This document shows positions 34,420-47,440 of a DNA stretch of 64,000 nt, piece after piece. Both the position numbers and the translations under genes were made by a program. This DNA is from Isoetes taiwanensis (taxonomy: Eukaryota > Streptophyta > Lycopodiopsida > Isoetales > Isoetaceae). Below the pieces are notes generated by a model. The model ran no database searches. It was not told where the DNA came from and saw only the letters and a list, made by a program, of their open reading frames with translations. The stretch covers positions 2,232,001-2,296,000 of the forward strand of contig JAJEKV010000075.1 of NCBI GenBank assembly GCA_021234155.1, written 5' to 3'. The first letter of the stretch is position 1; every line of letters starts with the position of its first letter.

Positions 34420-35390
34420 ACAACCCAATGAATCTGATGTCACTACCTCTTTTTGTTACAACTTCATTTAGTTTGATTCCTTCGCATGAGGTACCATATT
34501 TCCTATCTTTTCTTACCTTTGGTCTTTTCTTCACGGACTCTTCCACTTTCAACGCCTATGTTGCTATGTCTTGTCGCTTTTATTGTTTAGTGCCGCTAGC
34601 ACTCGCTTTGTTATCTCCCAAATTTTCGCTATTGTTGTTTGTTTTACTTTCTTCCACCATCCCGGTATGTCATCCTCCTTGAGTCGCACTACCTCTGTTG
34701 CTATATACTTTTTCCATCAAATGTTTAACCTTATCTCCCCTATTTATCACCTACTACTTTGGCTCGTTAGTCGAACTCTTGCCGCACCCGCCCTCCTCGC
34801 CTTTTATTACCCCTTCTTCCCATCATATGCACTCTATTATTCTCCATTTTGCCCATCTACCGCTTTTTTCCATCTCTTACTCACCATCCTTATTCTTTCT
34901 CTCATTTGCCACTTCTCTTTGCATCTTTAAAGCCTTAGCTCAGAATTGGCGTGATCTTTCTTTTTCAACATCCCATGTTGACATATTTATCCATCATTCA
35001 AAAGCCAACTTGCCCGCACGGGCTATACTATTTCCCCGCTCGCCACCCTCTATTGCATGTCCCTCACTCTTCTTCATCGCTTGGTTTTCATAGGTGCTTT
35101 ACATCTCCTTGATCCCCCTATCGATGATAATCTCTTTTTGTATCCTTTGTCACATCACCCTTTGGCGTATCGATTGTGCACTTATGGTGGAGATAATGTC
35201 TTTTGGCTATCAAACTCGATCCTTCCGAGTAGAGTACACATTTTGCTCGTCGCAAACGACACCTTAGCAAATGCAACATAGGAGTTCTATATGATGTCGC
35301 TCATACCCACGAAAGATGAAGGTCGTCATCTTCTCACTCCCCCTACGTGGTTCATGACTCAAGTCAACATCTTGCTGTTTCTCGTCACCT
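34420..35390 (+). pseudogene. Tyrosine recombinase of the older element, copy 2
   Basis: Counterpart of 9,990-10,960: EVPYFLSF, AYVAMSCRFYCL, then LICHFSLHL / SFATSLCIFKALAQNWRDL with the same Arg-to-Cys change, HHSKANLPAR, and an H-x-x-R-like THFARR in broken frame near 35,240. Followed by SSSSHSPYVVHDSSQHLAV, matching the C-terminal end of the younger recombinase. Confidence 0.7.
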
Positions 35391-35660
35391 GGATTTATAG
35401 AATGAAAGTTCTCTAGTAGTCGGCCAGTTTTTGTGTTCTTTTACGTGGCCCTTATTAGAGTGGAATCTATCCAAGCCATAGGATTGACATTTTGGAGAGG
35501 GACGAGCCATCTATATAAGTAATATTCTTTCTTTTGGCCGGCTATCAGTGTCTCCTCACAACAGTATTCCTTCCTTGCCCTTTGGTTCCCTCCCTACCCT
35601 CCCTTGTGTATTCTTTTGTGATTCTTTAGTAGTTATGTAATAGGAATATATATTTATTTC

Positions 35661-35830
35661 CACCCGAGTGGTGATGCTGTTACTTTCGATCGCTTTGATG
35701 ATGCTCTTATTCTTTTCACTTGATTGGTGACGCTATTATTACTTTTCATCCGCTGGATGATGCTATAATTATTGTCTACCTGCATGGTGATGCTATATTC
35801 CTCTTGCTGGGTGATACTGATATCTAATAT
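35661..35830. repeat. Hairpin array in the tail of the older element
   Basis: Diverged hairpins of the type seen at 22,845-23,006 but in the opposite orientation, as expected: CACCCGAGTGGTGatgct (35,661), TCACTTGATTGGTGA (about 35,720), CATCCGCTGGATG (about 35,746), TACCTGCATGGTGatgct (about 35,779), 'gctgggtgat' (about 35,806). Stems are kept better than loops. Confidence 0.75.
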
Positions 35831-36137
35831 AATAACAGGTGGTCCTCTTTATAAGTTTGTATGCTTTTCAATAGGGTTTTAGTATGATTTTGTCGATGTA
35901 TTTGTGTGCACGTACTAAATAGTATTTCTAGAGTGCGCCATTTCATAGCCATTGATTTTAGAGAAGAGGGCAAATCATGTGGTTATGGCTCTTTTCTTTA
36001 TTTGGATGAGGTTACATAGTTTAGGGTTCCTTATTAGAGTGACTCCTGGAGGCAGAAGCATTGTGCGTCTAATGAGAAAGTCGAGACTAATGTTAAGGTT
36101 CCGTGGTCGCCCATTTGGAAAAGAAAGAATTTTTTCA

Positions 36138-36161
36138 ATAGAATAGAATAGAATAGAATAT
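36138..36161. repeat. (ATAGA)n microsatellite
   Basis: About five units of ATAGA near the end of recognisable tail homology. Confidence 0.9.
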
Positions 36162-37981
36162 GATTTTATCGCCCACTTGAGACCAACCGCCTATGGGACC
36201 CAAGTACAAAGAGAGAGCAAAGCAGCGATATACTACCGTGATTAAAAACCCCACCAAGGGTTTTCTGGGAAAAACCTTAGTAGCAATAAGGATGTCGACA
36301 TACCGCACGCTTATATACATAATCACAAGTACACCGAGGTTAATGCCTGACAGTGGGGCATAACCGAAGTCCGCTGCGATCCATTACCTCCTCAATGCAT
36401 TCTCATGGCTGATCATTTTCGTCATTCCTGCTTGCTGCTTTGTGGTTCGGCATATCCCACTCCAAATAGCAATTTCCCAGCAATCCAACTCATGGAATAC
36501 TTGAGTTAACAAGGGTATGGCAACGGGAAAAAGGATTCCAGATGACACATTGGATTTAGGCCAGTTGCATAGAAGGATGAAGGGGCTGCACATATTTCCA
36601 TTGCTTATCGAAAAGGATATATTTTAGGCATTTCAGGCATTTAATCCAATCCAATGTCTATGGTATCTCAGACCTTCAACAAACAGGCTCATTTAAGACG
36701 AAAGGCATCCAAGAACATGAGTTTGTGGCAGCCGTGACACTCTCGAGTCGTACGGCTCCTCAGAAGAGAAGTGAGCGAGTCGACTCACTCCTATCGACAT
36801 AATACACCTTACCACGGGAAGGAAAGCAAAGAACTGGATCGGGCCTCGCATCATGTTGGACAATTCAAAGATATCCTTTTTGCCCTATCCTCGTTTTGCC
36901 TACCAACTACCGTAGATAGATTGATTAGCTTGTGGTTTCCCAGCCCGTTCAAGATGTTTTTGAATCGTATCTAAGAATATTTATGCTATTTGTGTGTTTG
37001 TTGTATGTTGCATGAATATGATATTTGAATATCCTTATTTGGAAAAGAGGTCCAGCAGATACATATTGAATACTTGCCTTCTATAGATTGGATTCTTTTA
37101 AGCATATAGCATTCTGGCTTTGAACACCAAAGTGCAAGTCATTAAGAGACTTATGATTTCTCCCCCTTCCATGAACTTTGGGCTCTAACTCCTTTTCATG
37201 TATTTCTGAGAGTCAGGCAGTGCATTGTCAAAATACTGCAATAAATGCATATTGTATAGCTCAATTCTGGACATTCCATCGCCCAAGAATGCACAAGGTC
37301 CCTTCACATTGCACAACCTACATAGACTGGCAATGAAGATCTTAAGATTAAACATTTCCACCATTTAGTAGACGCATCAGACGCATTAACACCTGACAGT
37401 GATCAAGAACAGAGTTTCTTTTAGTTTTCACATATGCCTTGTTTTTTCCATGTATAGCTCTTTGCTGAAAGAACATGCTAGTCTTTTTCTTGCAGGTAGT
37501 AACTAGATTAAAAGATGCTACAGTAGTAATCAATGAAACCTATCAATCTAGGTTCATGACAACTACATCAATCTGCCATTGCTGCTCCTTGCAAAAAGAA
37601 CACTTAAGGCACGCTGGAAAAGTGTTATGTCCAGGCAAAGCCAACTTCGTAATGAAGCATAAAGGAAGGATGTCTAATGATAACTGGATCTCGTTAGGAA
37701 GACATACCTTATTCAAAATCGTATGTTCAAAGTAAGCACGATTTGGAAATTGTTTTTATGTCATGCATTTACACGCTTTAATGGGGTTGTGTTATAAGTA
37801 TGAAGGACATCCATCAAGAATTGTTCGACGGATTTTTGTAAAAAATTATTTTTGTTGCGCCATGCTTAGTCATATAAGAAAACAGAGGCACTAAGGTCGC
37901 TAGTCGCCATTATAAATGCTTCTAACTCGAAGCTATACGCATGTAGGAATGTAGGCAAGTTGGAGAAAAAAAGAAGAAGGA
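36162..37981. other. Intergenic sequence, no gene assigned
   Basis: Stops in all frames. Open stretches at 36,384-36,593 (minus) and 37,475-37,735 (plus) give short peptides without a domain I can name. Confidence 0.4.
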
Positions 37982-38222
37982 TTTAACTATTTGCTTATTA
38001 TTAATAAATTCTATTATTGCATGCTAGAATATATTTTGATATTGGTATTGGCATATATGCAATGACTTTGTTTCCGTAATTCAACAAGTTGGAAGAAGAA
38101 TTTAACTATTTGCTTATTATTAATAAATTCTATTATTGCATGCTAGCTTATATTTTGATATTGGTATTGGCATATATTGTGTGTCTATTATATGCAATGA
38201 CTTTGTTTCCATAATTGAACAA
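37982..38222. repeat. ~119 bp tandem duplication
   Basis: Units begin 'tttaactatttgcttattat' at 37,982 and 38,101 and end in 'tttcc(g/a)taatt(c/g)aacaa'. The second unit has a ~17-base insertion ('tgtgtgtctattatat'). Confidence 0.92.
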
Positions 38223-38358
38223 CTATGGTTTGTTCGACTTGTTATGCATCATTAGAGTGTTGGGTTATGTATATAATATCGTTACAGACGTCTTCTACAT
38301 TGCTTATCAATCTCCACCATCCTTAAGGCCCTGAAGAGGCCAAAATTTCTTTTAATCA

Positions 38359-38751
38359 ATACAAACCATTATATCGAACACTTCTAAATTAAAAATCCCC
38401 ATGAAATTCCATTTGGTTTGGGTGTATATTCGCCGGGGTTGACGTGTGGCAGCGAGAGTCCATTTGTACTCCCTAAAATCGTGATAATACATGCCCGAAA
38501 TCAACCATATAGTACATTGCCTCAATCTTATAGTTTTTGAAAACCTCGCTTCTATCAGATGCCAAAAGTTGTACAAGCATACCCCACAAACGAGGATCGC
38601 TATCTACGATCTAGATCGAGGAATAACTGGCAAATATGTCCATGCGACAGCTCTCGATGCCTGGAATCACCTCCTGTGTGAATATGCACCCAAACCAAAG
38701 GGGGTTTTAGGGGGATTTTAATTTAAAACTGTTGGATATAATGGTTTGTAT
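38359..38751. mobile_element. ~393 bp MITE with ~72 bp inverted repeats
   Basis: The left arm 38,359-38,430 starts ATACAAACCATTATATCGA. The right arm 38,681-38,751 ends ATATAATGGTTTGTAT and pairs with it at most positions, including 'aatat(a/g)cacccaaaccaaa'. The ~250 bp interior has no open frame of note. Family unclear, because I see no convincing target-site duplication. Confidence 0.8.
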
Positions 38752-41700
38752 CCATTGGATGCTGTTAATTTCCACCCCTTGGATGATCCTATTTATTCTT
38801 CCACTGGTTCGCGACCCTTTTTCCCATATGAATATTGGTTGTTGGTATGTCTCACGGGTACTTTCTATCGATCAGTTTTCTTATCATTTAGGTGGAAATG
38901 CTTACGGTTGCGATTCTTCCTTTTTATTCTCCTTCAGCATTAATGGGTGCTTTCCATGTGTTCCCCATATTTTTAGGTCGTTCTACCATCCAAAGAGTTA
39001 CCCGTGTCTTGCACTGGGTTCATCACCATTTCACCTTTGGTTACCAAGACATGAGGTCATTGGCAACATTTTCTTATTAGTTTTTTTGTCAAAATTCGAA
39101 AGGGCATTTTTTTTTCCTCCTATGCCTTGCATTATGGCTAAACCTTGTATTATGGCTTTTTGGCCATTGGATTGGCGCACATCTGGCAGCATATTCCTCT
39201 CCATAAATCCAGAACACCCAAATTGAGTCTTTTGCAGGTTAAACTGGCTCTTGTTGACCCGACTTTCAAGGGGCATTATTAAGGCAGAGACCATTGGATA
39301 AAACAGTATTTTCGCTTTAATACAGTATAGTATGAAAACAACATGACAGATTACTGCATGCCAACACTCCATGAGCCAACAACATGAGAACACAACAAAT
39401 AAGTAGCATAATAACTCCATGAGCCAACCATAGGCAACATGAAGAAAAAACAACAAATAGAAAATAGTTACATGAGCTCATAGAGAAATGTTGGTTAATG
39501 TAGACTTATCGATATGGAGTTTTTGGTAGGTTCAAGACCCCAAATACATCTTCTAAACCGGGATACAAAGTCGTGCAGAAATCTCGGGGCATCAAAACCT
39601 TAGGCAAACTCAGATTTGAATTTCAAAATCATAGGAAACTCATGGCATAAACGAGAGGCACCCGCAGGCTCCAACATACATATGGGTCAGAGGATCGACG
39701 ATCCAACGATGAATCCAGAGCTCATGGCGGTTACCCGACCCCATACGCCGATGATGATAGGTTATCGAACACATGCCATTGGCTACGACTCCAAGCTCCA
39801 GCTTTCAATGGCATGCATTCGATGATCCTAAGCGTGGTTTTCCTGCACAAACCACAAGAGATCAGAGCAGAAAGAGTTAGAAGCTGCAAAATATTCTTTT
39901 TCATTAATAATCTGTTGGACAAAAACCTCAAGAGCACACCGGCCGAATTAGACAACGATCTAACTCAATCATCACACAACGATTCTTGCAGAGCCCAAAT
40001 AAAACACAATAGCAAAGAAGATAAGGCAAGAGAGTGATGCAACTCTCTTAACCTAATTACGTAACCCAATTCAATCTAGTAATACCGGCTTGGTATCCCG
40101 TGAGCACAAAACGCAAAACAAATAGCTGTTTCATAAGGTTTCCAAACCTCAAGATCGTAATCCAAGTCTTCAATTCGAGGCGTGCAATGGAAAAAAATCG
40201 ACGGCTTTATTCTCTCCTCCAGAGCCACCTTCGATCCACCATTGTTTCGCCATAGCCTGCTGGTCTCGAAGCTATGGCGCCTTTCAAGCCGGCCAACGAC
40301 ATCTTCCGCCGCGACACTGAACTAACCGATTCGACACCGATGCACCAATTAAGGGAATTGACACCTCATCCGACCGAATTAGCATCCTCCTCTGTCACGA
40401 ACACCGCAGCCCCACGCCTCGCCTCAGAGAAAACAAAGGCCCCTACCGCCACGCATCCACGTAGGTTTACAAACGCACCCTTTTGATGCCAAAGATCACC
40501 AAAATACGATTCGAATACGAATACCGCCCTAACCTTTAGAAAATCATATGTAACAAAACTACCATTTTGATCGTACACATTATTGGCACGATGGCCCTCG
40601 TTATTGCCTAGGTAGACAGTCTTTTTTTTAAGGGTACCTAGGTTGTTCCCATAGTCAGCTCCCACTCATTCCCTTCAAACATTGTATACCGTAGGCTAGA
40701 CCGGTGCTGTTTTTGTGTTCTTTTTGTGAGTCCCTTTAACAAAAATAATATTCTAGAATATAATATTCTATAAAGACGAAAAGGCAACGCATTTCCCTGC
40801 GACAAACCCTAAGTATGGCAAAGGTATCGAATGCGGTATTAGCTGGTGGCTTGGGAGCACGGCAGCGGCCGGAGTTGCATTCCCTTTTTTCCTCAGGCAA
40901 GCCCTTTAATCTTCTTTCGTTTTTGTATTCAGGATTAGCTTAGTACACAAAGAACACTCTTTCAAACCCTGTTTTGTGGATTTTCTATTGCAGCTCAAGG
41001 CAGACAAAACCTACTATTGATACGAGTAAACCTCTACCCCCACAAGCAGTTGCACGAGGTCCTTACTTAAATACAGGCTCTCGAGATGTTGGCCCAGATC
41101 CGAGCAAAAAATAACCTGATTGTCCCGTATAATTTTATCAAAGTCTTGCAAAACAATTTTATTTTTTTTATTTATGTGTCTGCGATCTCTAGCTACTGCT
41201 TTGTGATTTCTCAAAGGGTGGTCAAGGTGTGAAGCAGTTGTTTTTACAAGTTGGAAAAATAAGGTAAAAGGCATTAGAGAGATGGAGACAGAAACAACTT
41301 GGCAAATTGTATCATTGCATAAAATATATATGAAGAGATACGGAACTGACAGATTGCCTTGGATTTGAAGGTGTTACTCGATGACATACAAAATCTAACG
41401 AGGAGTATGGATACTGCTGCAAGCTCTATGCTCAATTTGAAAGTGAGGTCAATTTCCCTGTAAAGGAACCTAGCTTTGTAATGTCTATCTTTATACTGTT
41501 GATTCTGATTCCAACGGAGGATAGACAGATGTATCGTCATCAAAACTTTATAAAGCTAAGAAACTGAAAGCCAAGTGTTACAGGGTTAAAAAATATAGGA
41601 TCACTATTCAGAATGATTGTTAAGAATATAGGATTAATTTTCAGAGTGAAGGCTCAGGAAGGTGAGCATTGAGTCGTATAATAACAGCAAAAATATATCT

Positions 41701-42330
41701 CCATTCTGTTTTATGGTACATCAATCAATCCATGTGCTGGGAAGGGCAAAGTTAGCAATGTTTTCCAATGCAGTAGCATATACCCAGGGACAAGCGTGAG
41801 ATCATTCAATCAATCATATTCGGATTTAATGGATATGCCTACTCAGAAGGATTCAGAGCAAGTGGCAAGTGAAACAGATCCTTAAAATTTCTGTATCATA
41901 ATTGGCAGAACAAGTCAGGTTTATGGTATGTACAGTAGCTTGTTCCAGTTAATACAGGGTTAGTAATAACTAAAGAGTTGCATAACTGCACGATGAAAGG
42001 TAACTTGAGATTTTTCTGAAGAATATTCAACCTGGGGCATCATGTTCAAGCCAGCTATATTAAATAACAGAATCAGCTACCGAGAAACACAAATACTTTG
42101 ATGGAAATCTTATTGAAACAAGGTGACTAATCACAGATATGTTTGGATCCATGAACTTCAGCCTGCTCCTCCTACATATGTAGGAGCTAATTTTAGCAGT
42201 CCCTAAATCCTATATCTGTCCATTAACAAGCCATTGGTTTATTTTGATAATGAAGATATAATTACCAACACTCCCCCTCAAAATAAACCCATCACAAAAC
42301 AATGCAAAACAATAAAACAACTTCTGCCAA
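38752..42330. other. Intergenic sequence, no gene assigned
   Basis: The start (38,752-38,800) has two weak hairpins, 'atccattggat' and 'ccaccccttggatgat', like the YR tail hairpins, so an older tail relic is possible. A short ATG-initiated stretch at 40,815 after 'aaaccctaag' could be a first exon but has no domain. A small palindrome ctcctacatatgtaggag lies near 42,169. Confidence 0.4.
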
Positions 42331-42360
42331 TATAATAATAATAATAATAATAATAATAAC
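42331..42360. repeat. (TAA)n microsatellite
   Basis: About ten TAA units. A (TAGA)n run of about five units lies at 42,596-42,615. Confidence 0.95.
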
Positions 42361-45300
42361 TAGCAGAACTGCAGGGTTGGGGTGAAGGTTAGGGCGGGGA
42401 TAGAGAAGTTACTTTGGCTAAGCTTATTTTTAAATGCAACGTGGTACGGAGCAACGATTTAAGTTTTGTTGATTCTTTGTATTTATCTTTTCATGGACGG
42501 TCCTATAGAGGGTTGTATTGGACCTTTATAGCCACCACAATAGTGTACCTTTGTTGACAAATCAGGTGTTGGTAGATAATAATTGGTTTCGTGTTGTAGA
42601 TAGATAGATAGATAGTATAAGATCGGGGATGTGCAATTTTACTTGTAAAATATGCAATTGATGTCCCTTTGTTTCCTTTGATATGTGCAATCATATCAAC
42701 CTAGAAATAAATACCATCTCTTCAATCTAAAGTGTCGTGCTACTTTTGCTTGATCAACTTATTTCCGACTCGCATTCATCATGAGATGAGGCTCATGGTA
42801 ATATTCTTATTGTTATTTGGTTAACCGCTTCCAAGAGCACTTGCATACCATAAAGGTTTTCATCACTCAAAAGTTATAACATTGAATGGCTTATCGCCAT
42901 TCTCAAAGGACTTGCAAAGAAAGAGCACCCTTTAATTCAGCCTACAAATAAAGATTTGTTACATGTAATATATTTACTTTTACAAGAAACTATGACAAAC
43001 CAGATATTGAAAATGAGCCAAATGTCTTGTAAATGTTATTAAAATGGTTTGTCTTTAGGGCTTGCAAAGATTGCTCATGCTTCGTGGCCATATCCAAACG
43101 GAGAAAGTCACATCCCCAAATAGACATTATTCAAGCTTATAAGCATAATAGAAAATCACATATGAATATGATAAAATGAAGTCTCTAGATGTTTATGATT
43201 GTCATGCAAAATACTATCAGGTCGCCTCTTATGAAAAAGAAATGACTATGTCGTGGTGCTCCTTAGCATTACCCAAGAAAGCTCAATAGTTTTTGTCACA
43301 TTCGATATGTTCAACTAGGCCAATTTTCAATAAGTAACCGCCGAAGAGAGAAGTATTTCTCATTGTCATAAACCAACCCGCCGTTTTGACAAGCTTTGTA
43401 ACCACATTCCTCTTTAATTTGCTCTATGCCCGCAAACAAAATATCAATCCAAGCCAAGCTTGATTTCTTTATTTTTATTGGGCCTTCTTCTCAAGCTTGT
43501 GCTGCTTTTTTGCAAACCTAGTACAATATGACAAAGAAATTAAAAGTTATGATCTGGAAAGTAAACTTACCCAACAACAGTACGTGGTGTCAGGTGTATT
43601 ATTTACCATGTATAGATCATGTTTCGAAAATCTAACAAGGGCTGCAACAGGAATAGATTTGACAAACTTCTTTCATGTGCCTTCAAAGACCTATAGCCCT
43701 TTGTCTTCAAATGCATCATAATCACCATAAAATGAAGCCAATTGTTGGTTATATAGGGGCAAGATATCCAGAACCATCCGAACAACATAGTTAACACCCA
43801 ACCCAACTAACCATATCCAATATTATATTAGCAAATTATATTGTGTTTAGTTACCAATAGAGTCCGTAAATACATTCTACAAGACTAGATTTTGTCAGGA
43901 TTCAATCTTGTGACCATCAGTCAGCATAAATTGTAAGAGAAATTTGCATTTGAAGATAACCCAAGTGAAGAAGCAATTCAACATAATGAAGTGTATAACG
44001 AATGTGGGAAGATGTATTAGGGACTTTGACATATGATTTTATGGATCTCGTCTAAGTCATGCCGAAAGTCTTGTTTCCTCAAAAGAATATGCATCACAAA
44101 ATGTAAGATGAGAATAGTCAATAATAGAAAATGATATACAAGAGGGAGCAGAGAAGGCTAGACAAGTCTTCACCCAATGAACTAAAATTGCTATTGAATG
44201 AGAAGACCTACAAAATTAGTGACCACTCCTCTTTTTAGAACTGGATCTTATATACAAAGAGCCATGCCGATTATTAGTATCCTTCACCTCCAAATTCCCA
44301 AATAAGCAAGGACCCAAAATGCACCGTAATTTCTAAGCCTAGGAAAGGAATAGACCTTATAAATCCATCACTCATCTGACATCTATATTCAAAGAAATCT
44401 TACATGATTATACTACATACTTTAGAACCACCATACAAGCCGGTGCACCCTCTTCCTGATAGCCATTTGCTAAATGTACTTTTATTCTTTGCCAAAACAA
44501 TATGAGACATGCCCATAAGGTAGGCACACACCCAAACAAATAGACATATTGAAAAAAATGGGACCTCTTGTCAAATGCTTTACTATATCCCACATATGTC
44601 TCTCGTTTTTTATCTTGTCTTCATATGTACAAGTTATTTTCTAGTGAAAGGCTACAAAGAACTTACCCGCAATAAAAATGGAGTGTGATTCAAGTCTAAG
44701 TCTTCACACGCTTTTCTCGCCTTCATCGATAGGTCATTATTTGGTACAAATTGTCTGCTTTCGTAAATAACAAAACATATTGATCGTAAAAGCCACGAAC
44801 AATGATGATGCACTCTCCGTGAAGTAGTATCTCAGAGCCATCCCGTCCACATAGGACAAAAAAAGGTTTGATCAATAATTGCACAAAGAACAGAAGAACC
44901 TTGATAACAAATCGTGAATTTGCAGCCATGTTGAATTTGCAAGTTTTACCGCATTTAAAAATAAAAAGAGCTAACACTACAAGCTTAGAGTTAGACCATC
45001 AAGCCTACATGATGAGCAAATGTTTTAACAAGCTGAGCATAAAGATCATAGCTATCCAAATTGGCATGATAAATAATTGCAAAATATTTCACAACATCCG
45101 TTAACCATCGTGGCATTATATGAAGGCAATAGAGGTCAACAACAACATGGAGGCTAGCTTCGGCCATACATCTTACAAGGACAATAATATCATTGATGCA
45201 AAAGTGTCCAAACATGCATGGTTTAGTCGAAATACATACCTTTATTCCTTGGTTAGACTGTGATATGTTCCTTGTTGTGGTTTAAATCGCACAATATAAT

Positions 45301-46115
45301 CATTGCACCCAACAAAGAGATGGCCAATGCAAATTGAACCACTTCCATTTAATTTAGGAATAAACAGTTCCCTTCATAACTTCCATAGGATTTGGCTTAG
45401 GATATCCTAGCTCAACACTAAGGAGGTGGCTATGATGAACACAAGACCTCCTATGATAAATAAAGTCTAGCTTTTGAACTTGCGCATCTATTGGTCATCG
45501 CGACCTATTAGAAATCAGAATCAGACCTTGATTGAAGCCACTCCATAACCGAAAAGATCCCAGCCAGTCCGACAAATGTACCCTTTTTAGCATAGCCTAA
45601 GCGTAAGAAAGGAAGAAATGGAAATAAAAACTCGAAGGATTGGGTTTCAAATCTCCGATCAAGAGCAAGAAGCAAAAACATGAAAAATCTAGGTCAAAGG
45701 ATGGCTATGGCGAGGCTATGGGTCTGATTGGAGCATAATGGACTCATTGGAGCCGGATTGGGTTGGTGGAGCGAGAATGAACTCAGTGGAGCTGGATTAT
45801 GGTTACATTCATTCCTTCTTCAAAGGAGCGGATTGGGTTTCATGGCAAAGAACTTCCACAAAGGAACAGCATCCTAACACCTGGCCGCTAATCGTGCACT
45901 TGCCCTAAAATGGCGTGAAGAAAAGAAAAAAGTTGGCTATGGCCACCACGAAAAGCTTGATAGATCTCCTAAGCAGTAAATACTTGCTTTTCTAATTTCC
46001 TCGACCCTAACGATCGTAAAAATAAAGAATCTGGACGGCTAAAAAAAAAATAACCGACGGGCAAGACACGTGGCATAGCTCGGGGAATCAGAAAGTGGGC
46101 AAGGGGGTTAGGCAA
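42361..46115. other. Intergenic sequence, no gene assigned
   Basis: AT-rich, with only short unassigned open stretches (for example minus strand 44,991-45,215). No terminal repeats or RNA genes recognised. Confidence 0.4.
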
Positions 46116-46120
46116 CCTTG

Positions 46121-46121
<1 letters not shown>

Positions 46122-46163
<42 letters not shown>
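46122..46163. repeat. Palindromic (TAA)n(TTA)n microsatellite
   Basis: 'ttaataataataataataat' continues directly into 'attattattattattat', giving a self-complementary ~42 bp tract able to form a cruciform. Confidence 0.95.
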
Positions 46164-46216
46164 CATGCTTCGTTGGACCCTAAGGGTCATGAAGCAACAA
46201 GTACAATGAATAGCGC

Positions 46217-47014
46217 CTATTGTTGTTTTAGGCTGAGCAAGAACCCTCTATGAGATTCTACGGATCTCATAAAACTGCCTAATTGTCTAGGATCTAATGA
46301 TAACATAGAGCGGAAATTTGGCTGACAAATGCCATATTTGTCTCTTATGTGCTTATATTCCGAGCAACGCAAGAAAACATGCTCCTCGTCTTCCAGTTGG
46401 CCAGATTTACAAATGTCACAAACCCTCTCTTTCCGGACCTGTTTATTCCATCGCCCTGTCTCTATTTTCAAAGAGTGTGACCCTGTTCTGTATCTTGCAA
46501 TGGTTCTTTTCAGTTGCTTGGAAATAGGGGCATACAAGTAATCAGAACTACCATAGACAAGTAATGGGTTTACCTCCTCCTGATAGAAGGTCATCTTCGA
46601 GCCTCTTTTCTCCCATAATTTCCTGACAAAATTGTCTTGAACCACCTCTCTCTCACTCCTATTTCGCATCCGCCAATTTTTCCTCGCCATAATCCCCCAT
46701 CGGCTAGCCCAGTCTTGCACTTCCTTGATCCAACCTGATGGTATACCCATCACTACCTTGGGTAATCTGCTATTGTCCATTTCTCTGAGTCTATTTACAA
46801 AGTTCATTGTCATACATAAAGCCTCTGCTTCTAAAGGCAGAAGACCTGTCTCTGCCAATAGGATTGCATATGGTATCTGCCTTCGCACAATATTTTCAAC
46901 ACCTGTTCTACCTGATTCCATGTTTTTGTGTGCAGCGAAGGCCCCCAAATGGGAGCACCATACAATACTACTGTCTGGACCAGGGTTTTGAAAAGCATTT
47001 TCTTTAATCCCCAA
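46217..47014 (-). pseudogene. LINE reverse-transcriptase C-terminal domain fragment
   Basis: A 265-codon open fragment, downstream part of a LINE ORF2. Key part: RTIARYRTGSHSLKIETGRW followed by CDICKSGQLEDEEHVFLRCSEY region (C-x2-C ... H-x4-C). This 'R.GSH.L.IE.GRW' plus zinc-finger pattern is found after the RT thumb in several non-LTR families and differs from the plant L1 zf-RVT at 17.1 kb. The RT catalytic core is absent. The frame is open across the fragment. Confidence 0.75.
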
Positions 47015-47124
47015 CTAGATAAAGAAGATCTGCATCATTGTGTATGAACAGTCCTTTGCATCTTTCCTTAAAACATCCAAATGACTGTCTTCAATTTTGT
47101 CAAATTGTCATCTTTCGAGAATAT

Positions 47125-47440
47125 CTTCAGGTTTGCACCATCCCAAGCTCTGCAATACATTTAACAAATTTCTTCCTTCCATGAGCTTTAGTAAATACAT
47201 CTGCTGTCATTTCTCAATGTTGAATAAGAATATGACCTATAATCTTTTCGCGTGTGAAATGGTACTGCACCTCAATGTGCTTCGCTTTAGAGAAATTAGT
47301 TGGATTTTTAGCTAAAGACACTGCAGCAGAATTATCATTGAAAATGACAATAGCATTAGACTGTGGCACATTAATCTCTTGTAACAATATTCTGAGCCAA
47401 ATGCACAAAGCCATGTACTTCACAAAGCCATATACTTACT
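47125..47440 (-). pseudogene. Ty1/copia RNase H fragment
   Basis: C-terminal part of a copia polyprotein: YMALCIWLRILLQEINVPQS, DNSAAVSLAKNPTNFSKAKHIEV, 'YHFTREK', then, after one stop, 'TADVFTKAHGRKKFVKCI'. No LTR is recognised beside it. Inactive relic. Confidence 0.85.

Larger units (their letters stand above)
31624..36160 (+). mobile_element. Older YR retrotransposon, right half, copy 2
   Basis: Continuation of the element at 20,100-22,045: the RT text broken at 22,045 resumes here with 'tattcacatattccttttgc'. It runs through RT, RNase H (with LINE and L1 insertions), recombinase, a diverged A2, the hairpin array and a tail matching the younger tail out to about 36,130 ('ggttccgtggtcgccca' vs 'ggttgttggcgacca' on the other strand). 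In contrast to copy 1 the tail is present. Confidence 0.75.
46122..47030 (-). mobile_element. 5'-truncated LINE with (TAA)n-type tail
   Basis: Minus-strand LINE distinct from the L1s above. It ends (46,122-46,163) in an unusual palindromic microsatellite, (TAA)8 followed by (TTA)6, in the place of a LINE tail. The 5' truncation is near 47,030. Confidence 0.7.

Noticed and set aside
36384-36593. Possible pentatricopeptide (PPR) fragment on the minus strand
   Set aside because: Only a loose resemblance over one unit; no second repeat and stops nearby.
38752-39110. Third YR-element tail
   Set aside because: Only two weak hairpins match; alignment beyond them was not convincing.
40815-40945. 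Possible first exon (ATG after aaaccctaag, about 42 codons)
   Set aside because: No downstream exon or domain could be linked to it.
42169-42187. Palindrome ctcctacatatgtaggag as a regulatory site
   Set aside because: A single short palindrome without context; expected by chance in this length of DNA.
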